Assembly: GCF_002584985.1 (NCBI RefSeq)
Contig: NZ_NUPZ01000017.1
Coordinates: 1-64,000, forward strand
From: Bacillus sp. AFS029637
Lineage (GTDB): Bacteria; Bacillota; Bacilli; Bacillales; Bacillaceae_G
DNA length: 64,000 nucleotides
Direction: 5' to 3'
Position 1 is the stretch's first letter, and every line of letters begins with the position of its first letter. Positions 15,826 to 25,026 of this stretch are shown piece after piece. A program made the position numbers and the translations under genes. Below the pieces are notes generated by a model that searched no databases, was not told the origin of the DNA, and was given only the letters and a program-made list of their open reading frames with translations.

Positions 15826-17145
15826 ATGAACGGTAATACTGCAAAAAAAATAGAAGTTCAAGCTGAAAATACCGCAATCAAAAATGAGAACTATCTAGAT
15901 CCAAAAAAGTGGCATAAGCAGGATACTACTTGGGCACTCAGTCTATTTGGAACTGCAATTGGAGCAGGGGTGCTCTTCTTACCAATTAATGCAGGTTCAG
16001 GTGGTTTATTATCATTATTACTCATTACATTACTTGCATACCCAGTTATGTATTATTCACATAGGGCGCTTGCTAAAATGATATATGCTTCTAATTCTGC
16101 TGATGAGGGGATCACAGGTACAATTAGAGAGTATTTCGGAAATAAAGCAGGTATCATTTTTAACATCGTATATTTCGTTTCAATTTATACAATCGTATTA
16201 ATGTATTCGGTTGCGCTTACAAATACTGCAAGTAGTTTTATCGTGCATCAATTGCACATGCCGGAACCTCCAAGAGCCATTTTATCTCTTGTATTAGTGC
16301 TTGGTCTTATCGCTATACTAAATTTCGGTCAAGATATTACCGTGAAAATAATGAGTATGCTAGTGTATCCTTTCATAGCTTCTCTACTGTTTATTGCAAT
16401 ATCTTTAATTCCACAGTGGAATACGTCAATGCTTAGCTTTTCAGCTGTTTCTACTGCTTCAACAGGAACAGGATATTTTGGAACGATATTGATGATTCTA
16501 CCAATCATCGTATTCTCATTTAATCATTCACCTATGATTTCATCATTTGTTGTGAAGCAGAGAGCTACGTATGGAATCGAAGCCACTGATGCGAAATGTG
16601 CGCAAATACAAAAAGTTTGTTATATCATGACATTCGTTGTTGTTATGTTCTTTGTTTGGAGTAGCACACTAAGTTTGACTCCAGAGGATCTAAAAATAGC
16701 GAAAGAACAGAACTTATCAATCCTTTCATATCTTGCTAATGAGCTTAATTCGCCTGTAATCACAATTGCAGCTCCTATCATTGCTTTTGTGGCTATAACA
16801 AAATCGTTCCTTGGCCATTATATAGGAGCATATGAGGTAATGCGTGACGTAATTATTAAATTCGGTAAAACACGCGGAAAAGATATCGAAGAAAAAACAG
16901 TTAAGACAATGGTTCTTACTTTTGTCGTATTAACATGCTGGTACGTTGCTTATGCAAATCCAAGTATTCTTGGAATTATTGATGCTCTTAGCGGTCCGTT
17001 AGTTGCTGCCATCTTATGTCTATTACCAATGTATGCGATTCGTAAAGTACCAGTACTGGCTAAATACAGAGGGAAAATGAGCAATGTATTTGTCGTTATT
17101 ATAGGTATCCTTACGGTCTTAGCGAGTATTAAGTCATTATTCTAA
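15826..17145 (+). CDS. Serine/threonine transporter, HAAAP (SdaC/TdcC) family
   Basis: A 439-residue integral membrane protein with about eleven helices. It opens with DTTWALSLFGTAIGAGVLFLPINAG, the signature first helix of the hydroxy/aromatic amino-acid permease family, and contains LPIIVFSFNHSPMISSF and KSFLGHYIGAYEV, which are characteristic of SdaC-like serine carriers. It should import L-serine (or threonine) by proton symport. GATAAGGGGGA lies 9 nt before the ATG. A decayed serine dehydratase fragment upstream suggests an original uptake-plus-degradation operon that has lost the enzyme. A strong terminator follows. Confidence 0.85.
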   Translation: MNGNTAKKIEVQAENTAIKNENYLDPKKWHKQDTTWALSLFGTAIGAGVLFLPINAGSGGLLSLLLITLLAYPVMYYSHRALAKMIYASNSADEGITGTIREYFGNKAGIIFNIVYFVSIYTIVLMYSVALTNTASSFIVHQLHMPEPPRAILSLVLVLGLIAILNFGQDITVKIMSMLVYPFIASLLFIAISLIPQWNTSMLSFSAVSTASTGTGYFGTILMILPIIVFSFNHSPMISSFVVKQRATYGIEATDAKCAQIQKVCYIMTFVVVMFFVWSSTLSLTPEDLKIAKEQNLSILSYLANELNSPVITIAAPIIAFVAITKSFLGHYIGAYEVMRDVIIKFGKTRGKDIEEKTVKTMVLTFVVLTCWYVAYANPSILGIIDALSGPLVAAILCLLPMYAIRKVPVLAKYRGKMSNVFVVIIGILTVLASIKSLF

Positions 17146-17210
17146 TCACTATTGTTAATTTTAATGTGATCTGAAAAAAGAAGAAGATTATAGATAAGAT
17201 ATAACGATTT

Positions 17211-17252
17211 TGGGACAAACTTCTCCGGTTGGAGAGTTTGTCCCTTTTTTTA
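17211..17252 (+). terminator. Rho-independent terminator
   Basis: GGGACAAAC plus TCTCC pair with GGAGA plus GTTTGTCCC around GGTT (one bulged T), followed by seven T. Confidence 0.95.
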
Positions 17253-17398
17253 TGTTTTCTCTATGATATTCACTTAAAAGAAGTTCTTAATAAACCAATT
17301 AATAAAAGTACACAAAATGTTTAGTGTCGATAGCACTTTACAGTACATACATTTTTGTTGCGTTAAATATAATTCATAATAGCACCAGTAAGAAGAGA

Positions 17399-17981
<583 letters not shown>

Positions 17982-17982
17982 T

Positions 17983-18028
17983 AAAAAGGCAAAAATGAAC
18001 ATGTTTCTGTTCGTTTTTGCCTTTTTAT
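17983..18028 (+). terminator. Rho-independent terminator
   Basis: AAAAAGGCAAAAA-TGAAC and GTTCG-TTTTTGCCTTTTT form a long stem around ATGTTTCT. It is symmetric enough to work in both directions. The remaining gap to 18288 holds no further gene. Confidence 0.9.
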
Positions 18029-18288
18029 TATTTGGCTACCAGCATTTAATAAACAGACAAAAGTGGAAAATCTTTAATTCGAGATATTTTATATTAATTT
18101 CAATAAGTAGGTAGGGTGTAGTAATGCTTTGAATTGCCGCTATTAATGTTGGGGACAATTAGAAAGCGACAAATATAAAAAAATAGAAGCTAATAGCTTT
18201 TTGCATTGTATAAAACTGTGAATTAGCCTTCTGTACAGTTCATTTTTACCATATTGACAATGACTATACACCACGAGGGGGACTGAAA

Positions 18289-19773
18289 TTGGAATCGATG
18301 ACCTTTGTTTTATTTGGAGCAACAGGGGACTTAGCTAAAAGAAAAATTTACCCCGCATTATATAACTTATATATAGATCAAAAACTTCCAAAGCAAATAT
18401 CCGTTATTGGGCTTGGAAGACGTGAAGTATCTCATGAAGATTTTCAAGGAAAAATAAAAGACTCAATAGAAACTTTTTCTCGGAGCAGAGAGGAAGGTGC
18501 TCCAAAAATAGAGGATTTTTTAGAGTATTTTCGTTATTGTCCGTTAGATGTGAATAAGCCGGAAGATTATAAGAGGTTGTTACAAGTCGTTCATGAAAGG
18601 GAAGAGGAACAAAATATAACAGGGAATAGAATGTTCTATCTTTCAGTTGCTCCTGACTTTTTCGAGACAATAGCATTAAATATTAAGGAAAGCGGACTTG
18701 CTAAAACAGATGGATGGAAACGCTTGATGATTGAGAAACCGTTTGGGCACGATCTGAAGTCTGCTCGTGAGCTTAATGATAAGCTTAGTCGAACGTTTGA
18801 AGAAGATGAAATATACCGTATTGATCATTATTTAGGTAAACCGATGATTCAAAACATTGAAGCGCTTGAATTTGCAAATCCAGTTCTCCAATCGATTTGG
18901 AATAAAGAACATATAGCGAATGTACAAATAACAGCTAGTGAAACGGTTGGGGTTGAAGAAAGAGCAGGATATTATGATCAGGTAGGAGCCATTCGTGATA
19001 TGGTTCAAAATCATATGTTACAAATATTAATGATGACTGCTATGAACCTTCCGGAAAAGATTAACGCCTCTGAAATTCGAGAGGAAAAACGAAAGGTAAT
19101 GGAGACTCTTCGTAGAGTGAAAAAAGAAGACGTTCAGAACCATATCGTTCGTGGGCAATACGCTTCAGGTGAGATAAAAGGCGGGCAAGTTGTTGCGTAT
19201 AGAGAGGAACCAGGAGTAGATCCTTCTTCTAAAACAGATACGTTTGTTGCTGCTCGCTTATGGATCGATAATCCATTTTGGACTGGCGTTCCATTTTATA
19301 TACGAACAGGCAAAAGAATGAAAGAAAAATCTACTCGTATTGTAATTGAATTTAAAAATACGTTAAAACAACAATATCAAGATACGAATCCAAAGGCAGA
19401 GCCTAATTTGTTAATGATTGAAATTAGCCCAAATGAAAATGTTTCACTGCAATTAAATAGTAAAAACCCGTTGAAAAATGGAGAGCTTGAACCGATACGT
19501 ATTCATTTTACTTGTGAGCAAACAGGAGTGGGCATACCAGAAGCATATGAAAGACTCATTTATGATGCTGTATGTGGAGATTCTACATTCTTTGCCCATT
19601 GGAAAGAAGTTGAATTATCATGGGAATGGGTACAGCCAATTCTTGAAGCATTCGAGGAAAACGTATTGCCTCTTTACGAATATGAGTCTGGTTCATATGG
19701 ACCAGATGAGGCGAATGCCTTATTGCAAGAAAGGGAATTTAAATGGTGGTTAGATGGGGAATTGAAAAAATAA
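18289..19773 (+). CDS. zwf: Glucose-6-phosphate 1-dehydrogenase
   Basis: 494 residues, full family length. It catalyses the NADP-dependent oxidation of glucose-6-phosphate to 6-phosphogluconolactone. The coenzyme motif FGATGDLAKRK is at the N-terminus, the substrate-binding signature RIDHYLGK is near 176-183, and EKPFGHD, RTGKRM and the C-terminal FAHWKEVELSWEW are all present. The start is TTG 18289, with GAGGGGGA 6 nt upstream; the ATG at 18298 is less well placed. It heads a pentose-phosphate cluster (gnd remnant, transaldolase-like gene, lactonase) on the same strand. Confidence 0.95.
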   Translation: MESMTFVLFGATGDLAKRKIYPALYNLYIDQKLPKQISVIGLGRREVSHEDFQGKIKDSIETFSRSREEGAPKIEDFLEYFRYCPLDVNKPEDYKRLLQVVHEREEEQNITGNRMFYLSVAPDFFETIALNIKESGLAKTDGWKRLMIEKPFGHDLKSARELNDKLSRTFEEDEIYRIDHYLGKPMIQNIEALEFANPVLQSIWNKEHIANVQITASETVGVEERAGYYDQVGAIRDMVQNHMLQILMMTAMNLPEKINASEIREEKRKVMETLRRVKKEDVQNHIVRGQYASGEIKGGQVVAYREEPGVDPSSKTDTFVAARLWIDNPFWTGVPFYIRTGKRMKEKSTRIVIEFKNTLKQQYQDTNPKAEPNLLMIEISPNENVSLQLNSKNPLKNGELEPIRIHFTCEQTGVGIPEAYERLIYDAVCGDSTFFAHWKEVELSWEWVQPILEAFEENVLPLYEYESGSYGPDEANALLQEREFKWWLDGELKK

Positions 19774-19960
19774 GTACGTTCTTAAATGAAGGTATTTAGA
19801 GTGAAGTTTACTATTGAAACATGTGCAGGAGCTGAAGCTAAGGTCATGCATTTACGACAGAAAATGTTGTCTAATACGTAAAAGTTATATGAAAAAAAGG
19901 TATTCATGATTTTAGTGATATGTATTTATGATAAAGGGTAATTTAAGTGGGAATTATATT

Positions 19961-20083
19961 ATGAAAGTAGGATTAATTGGCTTAGGTAAAATGGGATTGA
20001 ATTTAGGGAGATATTTAATTAATCATAAACATGAAGTAGCAGTTCTGCGCAATGAATTCGGCGGACATGCAGTCGAGAAGTAA
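19961..20083 (+). pseudogene. gnd: 6-phosphogluconate dehydrogenase with large internal deletion
   Basis: The 40-codon frame joins the start of 6-phosphogluconate dehydrogenase (MKVGLIGLGKMGLNLGRYL, the Rossmann start) to its very end (LRNEFGGHAVEK). About 250 residues of coenzyme- and substrate-binding sequence are missing, yet the frame is kept. The join falls in HEVAVLRN, where both ancestral flanks probably had a V-A-encoding stretch, suggesting deletion at a short match. No good ribosome binding site is visible. It lies between zwf and the transaldolase-like gene, where an intact gnd would be expected. Confidence 0.85.
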
Positions 20084-20137
20084 TAAAAACCCTAAAATTA
20101 TAACTCGTTAACGTTTAAAAACTGGAGGGAATTGATC

Positions 20138-20806
20138 ATGAAATTTTTTATTGATACTGCAAATCTTGAGGACATAAAAAAAGCATATAAACTAGGAGTT
20201 TTAGCTGGTGTTACAACGAATCCTTCTTTAGTAGCAAAAGAGGGCATTAAGTTTGAAGACCGTATTGCAGAAATTTGTCAGGCAGTACCTAAAGTTGAAT
20301 CTGTTTCGGCAGAAGTAACGCCAGATGCTGTTACAGCTGAAGAAATGATCGCTCAGGCAGAAGAGTTGATTAAAATTAACGGTGGCGATAAAAACGTCAC
20401 GATAAAACTTCCAATGACGCTAGCAGGGCTAGAAGCTTGCCGCTACCTTACTGAAAAAGGTGTTAAAACGAACGTTACACTTATTTTCACTGTGAACCAA
20501 GCACTTTTAGCTGCTCGAGCAGGTGCAACGTATGTTTCTCCATTTTTAGGTCGCTTAGATGATATTTCTGAAGATGGCGTACTATTAGTTGCTAAAATTG
20601 CTGAATTATTCGATATTCATCAATTAGATGCACAAATTATTGCTGCTTCTGTTAGGCACCCAGATCATGTAACTCGTGTTGCGATGGCAGGTGCTCACAT
20701 TGCAACAATTCCTTATAAAGTAATTGAGCAACTTGCTATGCATCCATTAACAGACCAAGGTATTGAAAAGTTTGCTGCGGATTGGGCAAAAGCGCCTAAG
20801 TTATAA
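20138..20806 (+). CDS. fsa: Transaldolase-like fructose-6-phosphate aldolase (TalC/MipB type)
   Basis: A 222-residue enzyme of the small transaldolase subfamily. It begins [20 protein letters not shown], then TTNPSL. The Schiff-base lysine is at about residue 90 in [19 protein letters not shown] and the C-terminal [20 protein letters not shown] complete the family. It interconverts sugar phosphates in the non-oxidative pentose phosphate pathway; sequence alone cannot separate transaldolase from fructose-6-phosphate aldolase activity. ATG 20138 is chosen for the GGAGGG 8 nt upstream. It follows the gnd remnant. Confidence 0.9.
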   Translation: MKFFIDTANLEDIKKAYKLGVLAGVTTNPSLVAKEGIKFEDRIAEICQAVPKVESVSAEVTPDAVTAEEMIAQAEELIKINGGDKNVTIKLPMTLAGLEACRYLTEKGVKTNVTLIFTVNQALLAARAGATYVSPFLGRLDDISEDGVLLVAKIAELFDIHQLDAQIIAASVRHPDHVTRVAMAGAHIATIPYKVIEQLAMHPLTDQGIEKFAADWAKAPKL

Positions 20807-20851
20807 TGAAGTGAGGCTGCCATTCTTCAAAAAAGCATGATAGTTATGAAA

Positions 20852-20914
20852 AGGACCTCCTTATGAGAGTGAAGTTTGTTAAAACATATCCCTCATAAGA
20901 GAGAGTCTTTTTTC
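20852..20914 (+). terminator. Rho-independent terminator
   Basis: GACCTCCTTATGAG and CTCATAAGAGAGAGTC form a long, slightly imperfect stem around a 26-nt loop, followed by TTTTTT. It separates the transaldolase-like gene from pgl. Confidence 0.7.
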
Positions 20915-21040
20915 GTATATAGTAGGATAATATGGTAAGTTATAAAGAGGGACTCCGACTTTTTAGGATATTTTTTAATATAAAATAGTTTAAAGCTTTA
21001 GTTACGAAGTAGGATGAACAAAAACGATAGGGAGAGAGTT

Positions 21041-22108
21041 ATGAAAATGACTGATAACAAAAAATTTATTGGATATGTTGGAACGTACACGAAAGAAAAT
21101 AGTGAAGGAATATATACTTTTACTTTAGACACGGAAGCAAAAAAAATTAGTAATGTAGCACTTGCGGCCAAACTGGATAACCCTACATATGTAACCATTA
21201 CCCGAAATAATCAATATCTCTATTCTGTTGTAAAAGAAGGAGAAACTGGCGGGATAGCTGCTTATTCGATTGATAGTCATACTGGAGAGCTTAAGGAGAA
21301 GAACAGACAAGTAGTAGAAGGTGCGTCTCCTTGTCATATTAGTGTTGATAGTGGAAATCATGTGGTAGTTACAGCAAATTATCATAAAGGAACGATTGAG
21401 TCTTTTGAAGTAAATGAAGAAAATGGAACGGTAAATTCAGCTTCCTCTATCATTACACATGAAGGTTCGGGACCGAATAAAGAAAGACAAGAAAAACCAC
21501 ATGCGCATTACGCGGGATATACTCCTGACGAAAAATATGTGGTGGGTGTTGATTTAGGAATAGATAAATTAATTACATATGAAATGAAAGATAGTACATT
21601 AATAGAAGTGAATAGCTTGTCTGTGAATCCAGGAAGTGGTCCAAGACATATTACTTTTCACCCGAATGGAAAGTACGCTTATGTGATGACGGAACTTAGT
21701 TCAGAAGTCATTGTATTAACGTATAATCCTGAAGGAGGATCCTTTACCGAATTGCAGTATATTTCTACCATTCCAGAACAATTTGATGAAAATAGTCAAG
21801 GAAGTGCGATTCATATTTCTTCTGACGGTCGCTTTGTATATGCAGCTAATCGAGGTCATAACAGTATTGCTGTATTCAGTGTAGATCAACATTCAGGTCA
21901 GCTTACATTTGTTGAACATACATATACAGAAGGAAATTGGCCGAGGGACTTCGTGTTAGATCCTACTGAAAAGTTTCTTGTTGCGACAAATGAAAAGTCG
22001 CATAATCTTGTACTATTTTCAAGAGATGAATCTACAGGGAAGTTAACGCTCATCCAATCTGATGTTGTTGTGCCGGAGCCTGTTTGTGTTAAGTTTTTAA
22101 ATGTTTAA
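21041..22108 (+). CDS. pgl: 6-phosphogluconolactonase, beta-propeller (YkgB) family
   Basis: A 355-residue seven-bladed propeller lactonase. Typical stretches are FIGYVGTYTKENSEGIYTF, NPTYVTITRNNQYLYSV, PHAHYAGYTPDEKYVVGVDLG, GPRHITFHPNGKYAYVMTEL and GNWPRDFVLDPTEKFLVATNE. It hydrolyses the 6-phosphogluconolactone made by Zwf, unlike the unrelated DevB-type enzyme. ATG 21041 is favoured by GGGAGAG just upstream over the ATG at 21014. It shares strand and pathway with zwf and the transaldolase-like gene, but a terminator separates it from them. Confidence 0.85.
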   Translation: MKMTDNKKFIGYVGTYTKENSEGIYTFTLDTEAKKISNVALAAKLDNPTYVTITRNNQYLYSVVKEGETGGIAAYSIDSHTGELKEKNRQVVEGASPCHISVDSGNHVVVTANYHKGTIESFEVNEENGTVNSASSIITHEGSGPNKERQEKPHAHYAGYTPDEKYVVGVDLGIDKLITYEMKDSTLIEVNSLSVNPGSGPRHITFHPNGKYAYVMTELSSEVIVLTYNPEGGSFTELQYISTIPEQFDENSQGSAIHISSDGRFVYAANRGHNSIAVFSVDQHSGQLTFVEHTYTEGNWPRDFVLDPTEKFLVATNEKSHNLVLFSRDESTGKLTLIQSDVVVPEPVCVKFLNV

Positions 22109-22202
22109 GTTGTGTTGAAGCTGAATGCGTATAGAGATGTCGTTATTTGTTGGTAAGTCGATATATTAAAAAAATCGTTGATATAATTTCATATACCTAG
22201 AA

Positions 22203-22246
22203 AACAATAAAAGCAAAGCGATATCGCTTTGCTTTTATTGTTTCTT
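22203..22246. terminator. Bidirectional terminator, perfect 40-bp palindrome
   Basis: The 20-nt arm AACAATAAAAGCAAAGCGAT (22203-22222) is exactly mirrored at 22223-22242, then CTTTTTC. It serves pgl and the converging DUF1272 gene, whose last codons lie inside it. Confidence 0.9.
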
Positions 22247-22411
22247 TTTCGGTCTACGTACCAATTCGCCCCCGCAGTTTGGACAAACGTTTTTTCTTTC
22301 TTCTGTACATGGTGCACAAAATGTACATTCATACACGCAAATGTATGCTTCAGAATCTTGCCCCAGTGATTGATCGCAAATTTGACAGTTTGTTTTCATT
22401 TCTAGTGCCAT
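22235..22411 (-). CDS. DUF1272 family small zinc-finger-like protein
   Basis: 58 residues, MALEMKTNCQICDQSLGQDS followed by EAYICVYECTFCAPCTEERK and NVCPNCGGELVRRPKKKQ. Eight cysteines in four pairs (CQIC, C..ECTFC..C, CPNC) fit the DUF1272 family, which probably binds zinc. AAAGGAGA lies 6 nt before the ATG at 22411. The function of the family is unknown. Its 3' end overlaps the palindromic terminator shared with pgl. Confidence 0.85.
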   Translation of the reverse strand: MALEMKTNCQICDQSLGQDSEAYICVYECTFCAPCTEERKNVCPNCGGELVRRPKKKQ

Positions 22412-22606
22412 TATAGTTCTCCTTTTAATTTGAATATTTACAATTTAATTATAATTCATCGAATAGAAGCTGTCTTTTTCAATTGAAAGGAAAATGACTG
22501 ATAAAGTTATGAATTGAGATGAAAAATGCCTGTTTCTATTAAAATTGATTATTTATTGCAGTTAGAATATTATGAAATAGTCAAAAGACAACAGGGGGTA
22601 TAGATT

Positions 22607-23428
22607 TTGACTATTCATAACGATCATTTAAAAGCGAACTGCGAAACATGTTTCGGTCTATGTTGTGTGGCGTTACCGTTCGCAGCATCGGTAGATTTTG
22701 CAGTGAATAAAGATGGGGGTAAACCGTGTTCCAACTTACAATCAGATTTTAAATGTAGCATACATAAAAATCTGAGAGGGAATGGTTATAAAGGTTGTAC
22801 AGTATTTGAATGTTTTGGCGCTGGACAGAAAATTTCTCAAGTTACGTTTAAAGGGATTGATTGGCGGAAAGATGCTGAGCATGCAAGGAAAATGTATGAT
22901 GCTTTTCCGGTTATGCATCAGCTCCATGAAATGCTTTGGTATTTGAATGAGGCTATTCTTTTAAAGGCGACGCAGTCAATTCATAAAAAACTAAGTAGAG
23001 CGATGGAAGAGACGGAGCGTCTTTCAAATTTAAATGCGGACGAGTTAATGAAAGTAAATATTCCATTACACCGTGCAGAAGTAAATGTTTTACTTTTAGA
23101 AACGAGTGAGCTAGTTTGGAAGGAAATGAATGCCGCGCGTAAGAAGCGAATTAGTCACCGCGGAGCAGACCTTATGGGAGCGAATCTGAAGAAGAAAGAT
23201 TTGCAAGGAGCGAATTTAAGAGGCGCATATTTAATTGCGGCTAACTTAAATGGTGCAGACTTACGAGGAGCAGATCTCATCGGAGCAGATTTGCGGGATG
23301 CAGATATTCGCGGGGCGGACTTTACAAATAGTATTTTTCTTACGCAAGTTCAAATTAATGCAGCGAGAGGGGATACACATACGAAATTACCGAAATTGTT
23401 GTCCCGTCCCGCGCATTGGAGTGCGTAA
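22607..23428 (+). CDS. Cys-rich (YkgJ-like) domain fused to pentapeptide repeats
   Basis: 273 residues in two parts. The N-terminal region (about 10-75) holds spaced cysteines (CETCFGLCC, PCSNL, CSIH, GCTVFEC), like the zinc- or cluster-binding YkgJ/CxxCxxCC family. A helical middle follows, and from about 185 the protein becomes pentapeptide repeats (GADLMGANLKKKDLQGANLR and so on, about ten repeats), which fold as a right-handed quadrilateral helix. The start is TTG 22607, with GGGGG 8 nt upstream. The role is unknown. The next gene starts 20 nt after the stop, so they may be coupled. Confidence 0.75.
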   Translation: MTIHNDHLKANCETCFGLCCVALPFAASVDFAVNKDGGKPCSNLQSDFKCSIHKNLRGNGYKGCTVFECFGAGQKISQVTFKGIDWRKDAEHARKMYDAFPVMHQLHEMLWYLNEAILLKATQSIHKKLSRAMEETERLSNLNADELMKVNIPLHRAEVNVLLLETSELVWKEMNAARKKRISHRGADLMGANLKKKDLQGANLRGAYLIAANLNGADLRGADLIGADLRDADIRGADFTNSIFLTQVQINAARGDTHTKLPKLLSRPAHWSA

Positions 23429-23448
23429 AGAGTATGGAGTGAGCTAGT

Positions 23449-23985
23449 TTGGATATGTTTCAGTATTTAGAAGAGATGCAAGAGGATATCTTTTCGTTAT
23501 CAGTAAAGCAAGTGGAAGTGAAGTATTATGGTATTTGCAGCACGTTAGCATCAGGTGCGCACGCCGAGCGAATTAAAATGATTCGATTAGATTCATACGA
23601 AGAGAGTGTGGGAAAAGGCTTGAGGGAAACATTAGAAATTGCTGAAAGTGAAGAAGTAAAGGCAATTTATTTTGAGTATGATCTCGATAATGAATGGAAT
23701 AGTCAGTTTTATATTTGTGAGGAGTATGTTCCGCTTGAAGAAGAGGATGATGATTGGGCTTCTGAATGGACATATGATATTGAGGGACCGAAGGCTATAG
23801 AATTAGCGAATCTGTATGATGAGAACGGTTTTGATACAAGCGAAAAGGCAATGGGTATTACTTTATATTTAATTGCAAGAACGGTATGTAGTTTTATAAG
23901 TGCATGTAGTGAAGTGCGAAGTAATATACAAATTTGCATTGGTTTTCACGATCAAGACCCAATTATGCGAACAGGCAGAGATTAA
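23449..23985 (+). CDS. Acidic cytoplasmic protein, possibly DUF4303-like
   Basis: A 178-residue, very acidic protein (stretches such as PLEEEDDDW) with no membrane segment. The sequence Y..EMQEDIFSL at the start and C-terminal FISACSEV resemble DUF4303-type immunity-like proteins, but the match is by eye only. The start is TTG 23449 or ATG 23455; GGAGTGAG is spaced for the TTG. It follows the pentapeptide protein gene closely and shares its terminator with the converging EamA gene. Confidence 0.6.
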   Translation: MDMFQYLEEMQEDIFSLSVKQVEVKYYGICSTLASGAHAERIKMIRLDSYEESVGKGLRETLEIAESEEVKAIYFEYDLDNEWNSQFYICEEYVPLEEEDDDWASEWTYDIEGPKAIELANLYDENGFDTSEKAMGITLYLIARTVCSFISACSEVRSNIQICIGFHDQDPIMRTGRD

Positions 23986-24006
23986 AAATCTCTGCCTGTT
24001 TTTTTA
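23970..24006. terminator. Bidirectional terminator
   Basis: AACAGGCAGAGATT and AATCTCTGCCTGTT form a perfect 14-bp stem spanning the stop codon, followed by TTTTTTT. It also serves the converging EamA gene. Confidence 0.9.
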
Positions 24007-24888
24007 TTTCTTTTCAAGAGTGGTAATTAAAACGCTACATATAATAAGAATACCACCAATGAAAAAGTTGCTATTTAATGTCTCGTTTAAGAGAAACCAA
24101 CCAAGTAACGATCCAACGATAGGTTGGAAGAAGAAAAATAATGAGCCGATGCTTGCGTCCATTAATTGTAATCCTTTATTCCAAAGGAAAAATGCACCTG
24201 CCGTTGAGATGATTCCTAAATAAAGCACACCTAATAATACGTACATGTTCATATGGCTAATAGGATTGGATTGGAATTCCAAAATCATAAAAGGTGTGAT
24301 GAAAAAGAGTGAAAAGAATATTGCGTACGTTGTAATAACTAGTGATGAAAAGCGGACTGAAGCAATTTTTACATAAATGGATAGTAAAGCCCATGTGATA
24401 GCGGCTCCAACTAATATAATTGTACCGATAAAATAGGAGCCAATTTCAATATCCCATCCAATTACGATAATGACACCGATTGTCGCTATGATAGTAGATA
24501 GCATTCTACGGGCAGTTAGTTTTTCTTTTAAAATGAGCGCTGCAAATATAACCATAAATGCAGGTGTAGCTGATGTTACTAAAGAGCCTGTATGAGCGTC
24601 GGATAGTTTTGTTCCGATGAATTGACATGTGATCGAAATGAAATATCCGATAAATCCAATCCAAGCGAATAGGAGCCAGTCTTTTTTGCGAATGGTTGTT
24701 TTTTTCTTTTGTTTTTTCTCAGCTATTTTCAAAATGGCATATAAAACAACAAAAGCGATAATAAAGCGTAGCCAAACGAGTGTAAGCGGTGGGATAAAGT
24801 CGAGTACATATTTGCTAACAACATACATACCGCCCCATATACTTGCTGCTAGTGATAAACAGATAGCTCCTAAAATTGTTTGTTTCAT
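24004..24888 (-). CDS. EamA-family (DMT superfamily) exporter
   Basis: A 294-residue protein with ten membrane helices in two EamA repeats. It begins AICLSLAASIWGGMYVVSKYVLDF, with the second repeat around ILVGAAITWALLSIYVKIAS. The motif PLTLVWLRFIIAFVVL is typical. Family members export amino acids, nucleosides or drugs, or import metabolites; the substrate is unknown. The ATG at 24888 follows GGAGG by 8 nt. Its leader contains a 16-codon reading frame and pairing segments able to hide this site, implying translational regulation. Confidence 0.85.
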   Translation of the reverse strand: MKQTILGAICLSLAASIWGGMYVVSKYVLDFIPPLTLVWLRFIIAFVVLYAILKIAEKKQKKKTTIRKKDWLLFAWIGFIGYFISITCQFIGTKLSDAHTGSLVTSATPAFMVIFAALILKEKLTARRMLSTIIATIGVIIVIGWDIEIGSYFIGTIILVGAAITWALLSIYVKIASVRFSSLVITTYAIFFSLFFITPFMILEFQSNPISHMNMYVLLGVLYLGIISTAGAFFLWNKGLQLMDASIGSLFFFFQPIVGSLLGWFLLNETLNSNFFIGGILIICSVLITTLEKK

Positions 24889-24896
24889 TTGAATTA

Positions 24897-24985
24897 CCTC
24901 CGTCTATGTTTAGGGTTAGGATACATTCCCTAAGACGAGGCATAGCGCACTTGTTATATGAATGCCCGTCTTAGATTATAGACGG
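24897..24985 (-). promoter_or_regulatory. Translational-attenuator-like leader of the EamA exporter
   Basis: In transcript order: segment 1 CCGTCTA (24985-24979, last sense codons of the leader ORF), segment 2 TAAGACGGGCAT (24973-24962), segment 3 ATGCCTCGTCTTAG (24943-24930) and segment 4 AGACGGAGG (24905-24897), which contains the ribosome binding site. Segments 1:2 and 3:4 can pair, or 2:3 alone (8 bp, a mismatch, 5 bp). This is the layout of erm/cat attenuators: a ribosome stalled on the leader would free segment 4. Pairing is judged by eye. Confidence 0.6.
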
Positions 24986-25026
24986 CCTACAGGTTGATCG
25001 TTTTCGAATGAAGTGTTGTAGTACAT
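24976..25026 (-). CDS. 16-residue leader peptide
   Basis: Encodes MYYNTSFENDQPVGRL and a stop. GGGGG (25039-25035) is 8 nt before the ATG, a strong initiation site for so short a frame. Its last three sense codons contain pairing segment 1 of the downstream attenuator-like structure. It is probably a regulatory leader rather than a functional protein; ribosome stalling on it would change the fold that covers the EamA start. Confidence 0.55.
   Translation of the reverse strand: MYYNTSFENDQPVGRL

Noticed and set aside
19799-19881. Short frame VKFTIETCAGAEAKVMHLRQ between zwf and the gnd remnant
   Set aside because: It has no ribosome binding site or family match; it may be chance or an unrecognisable remnant.
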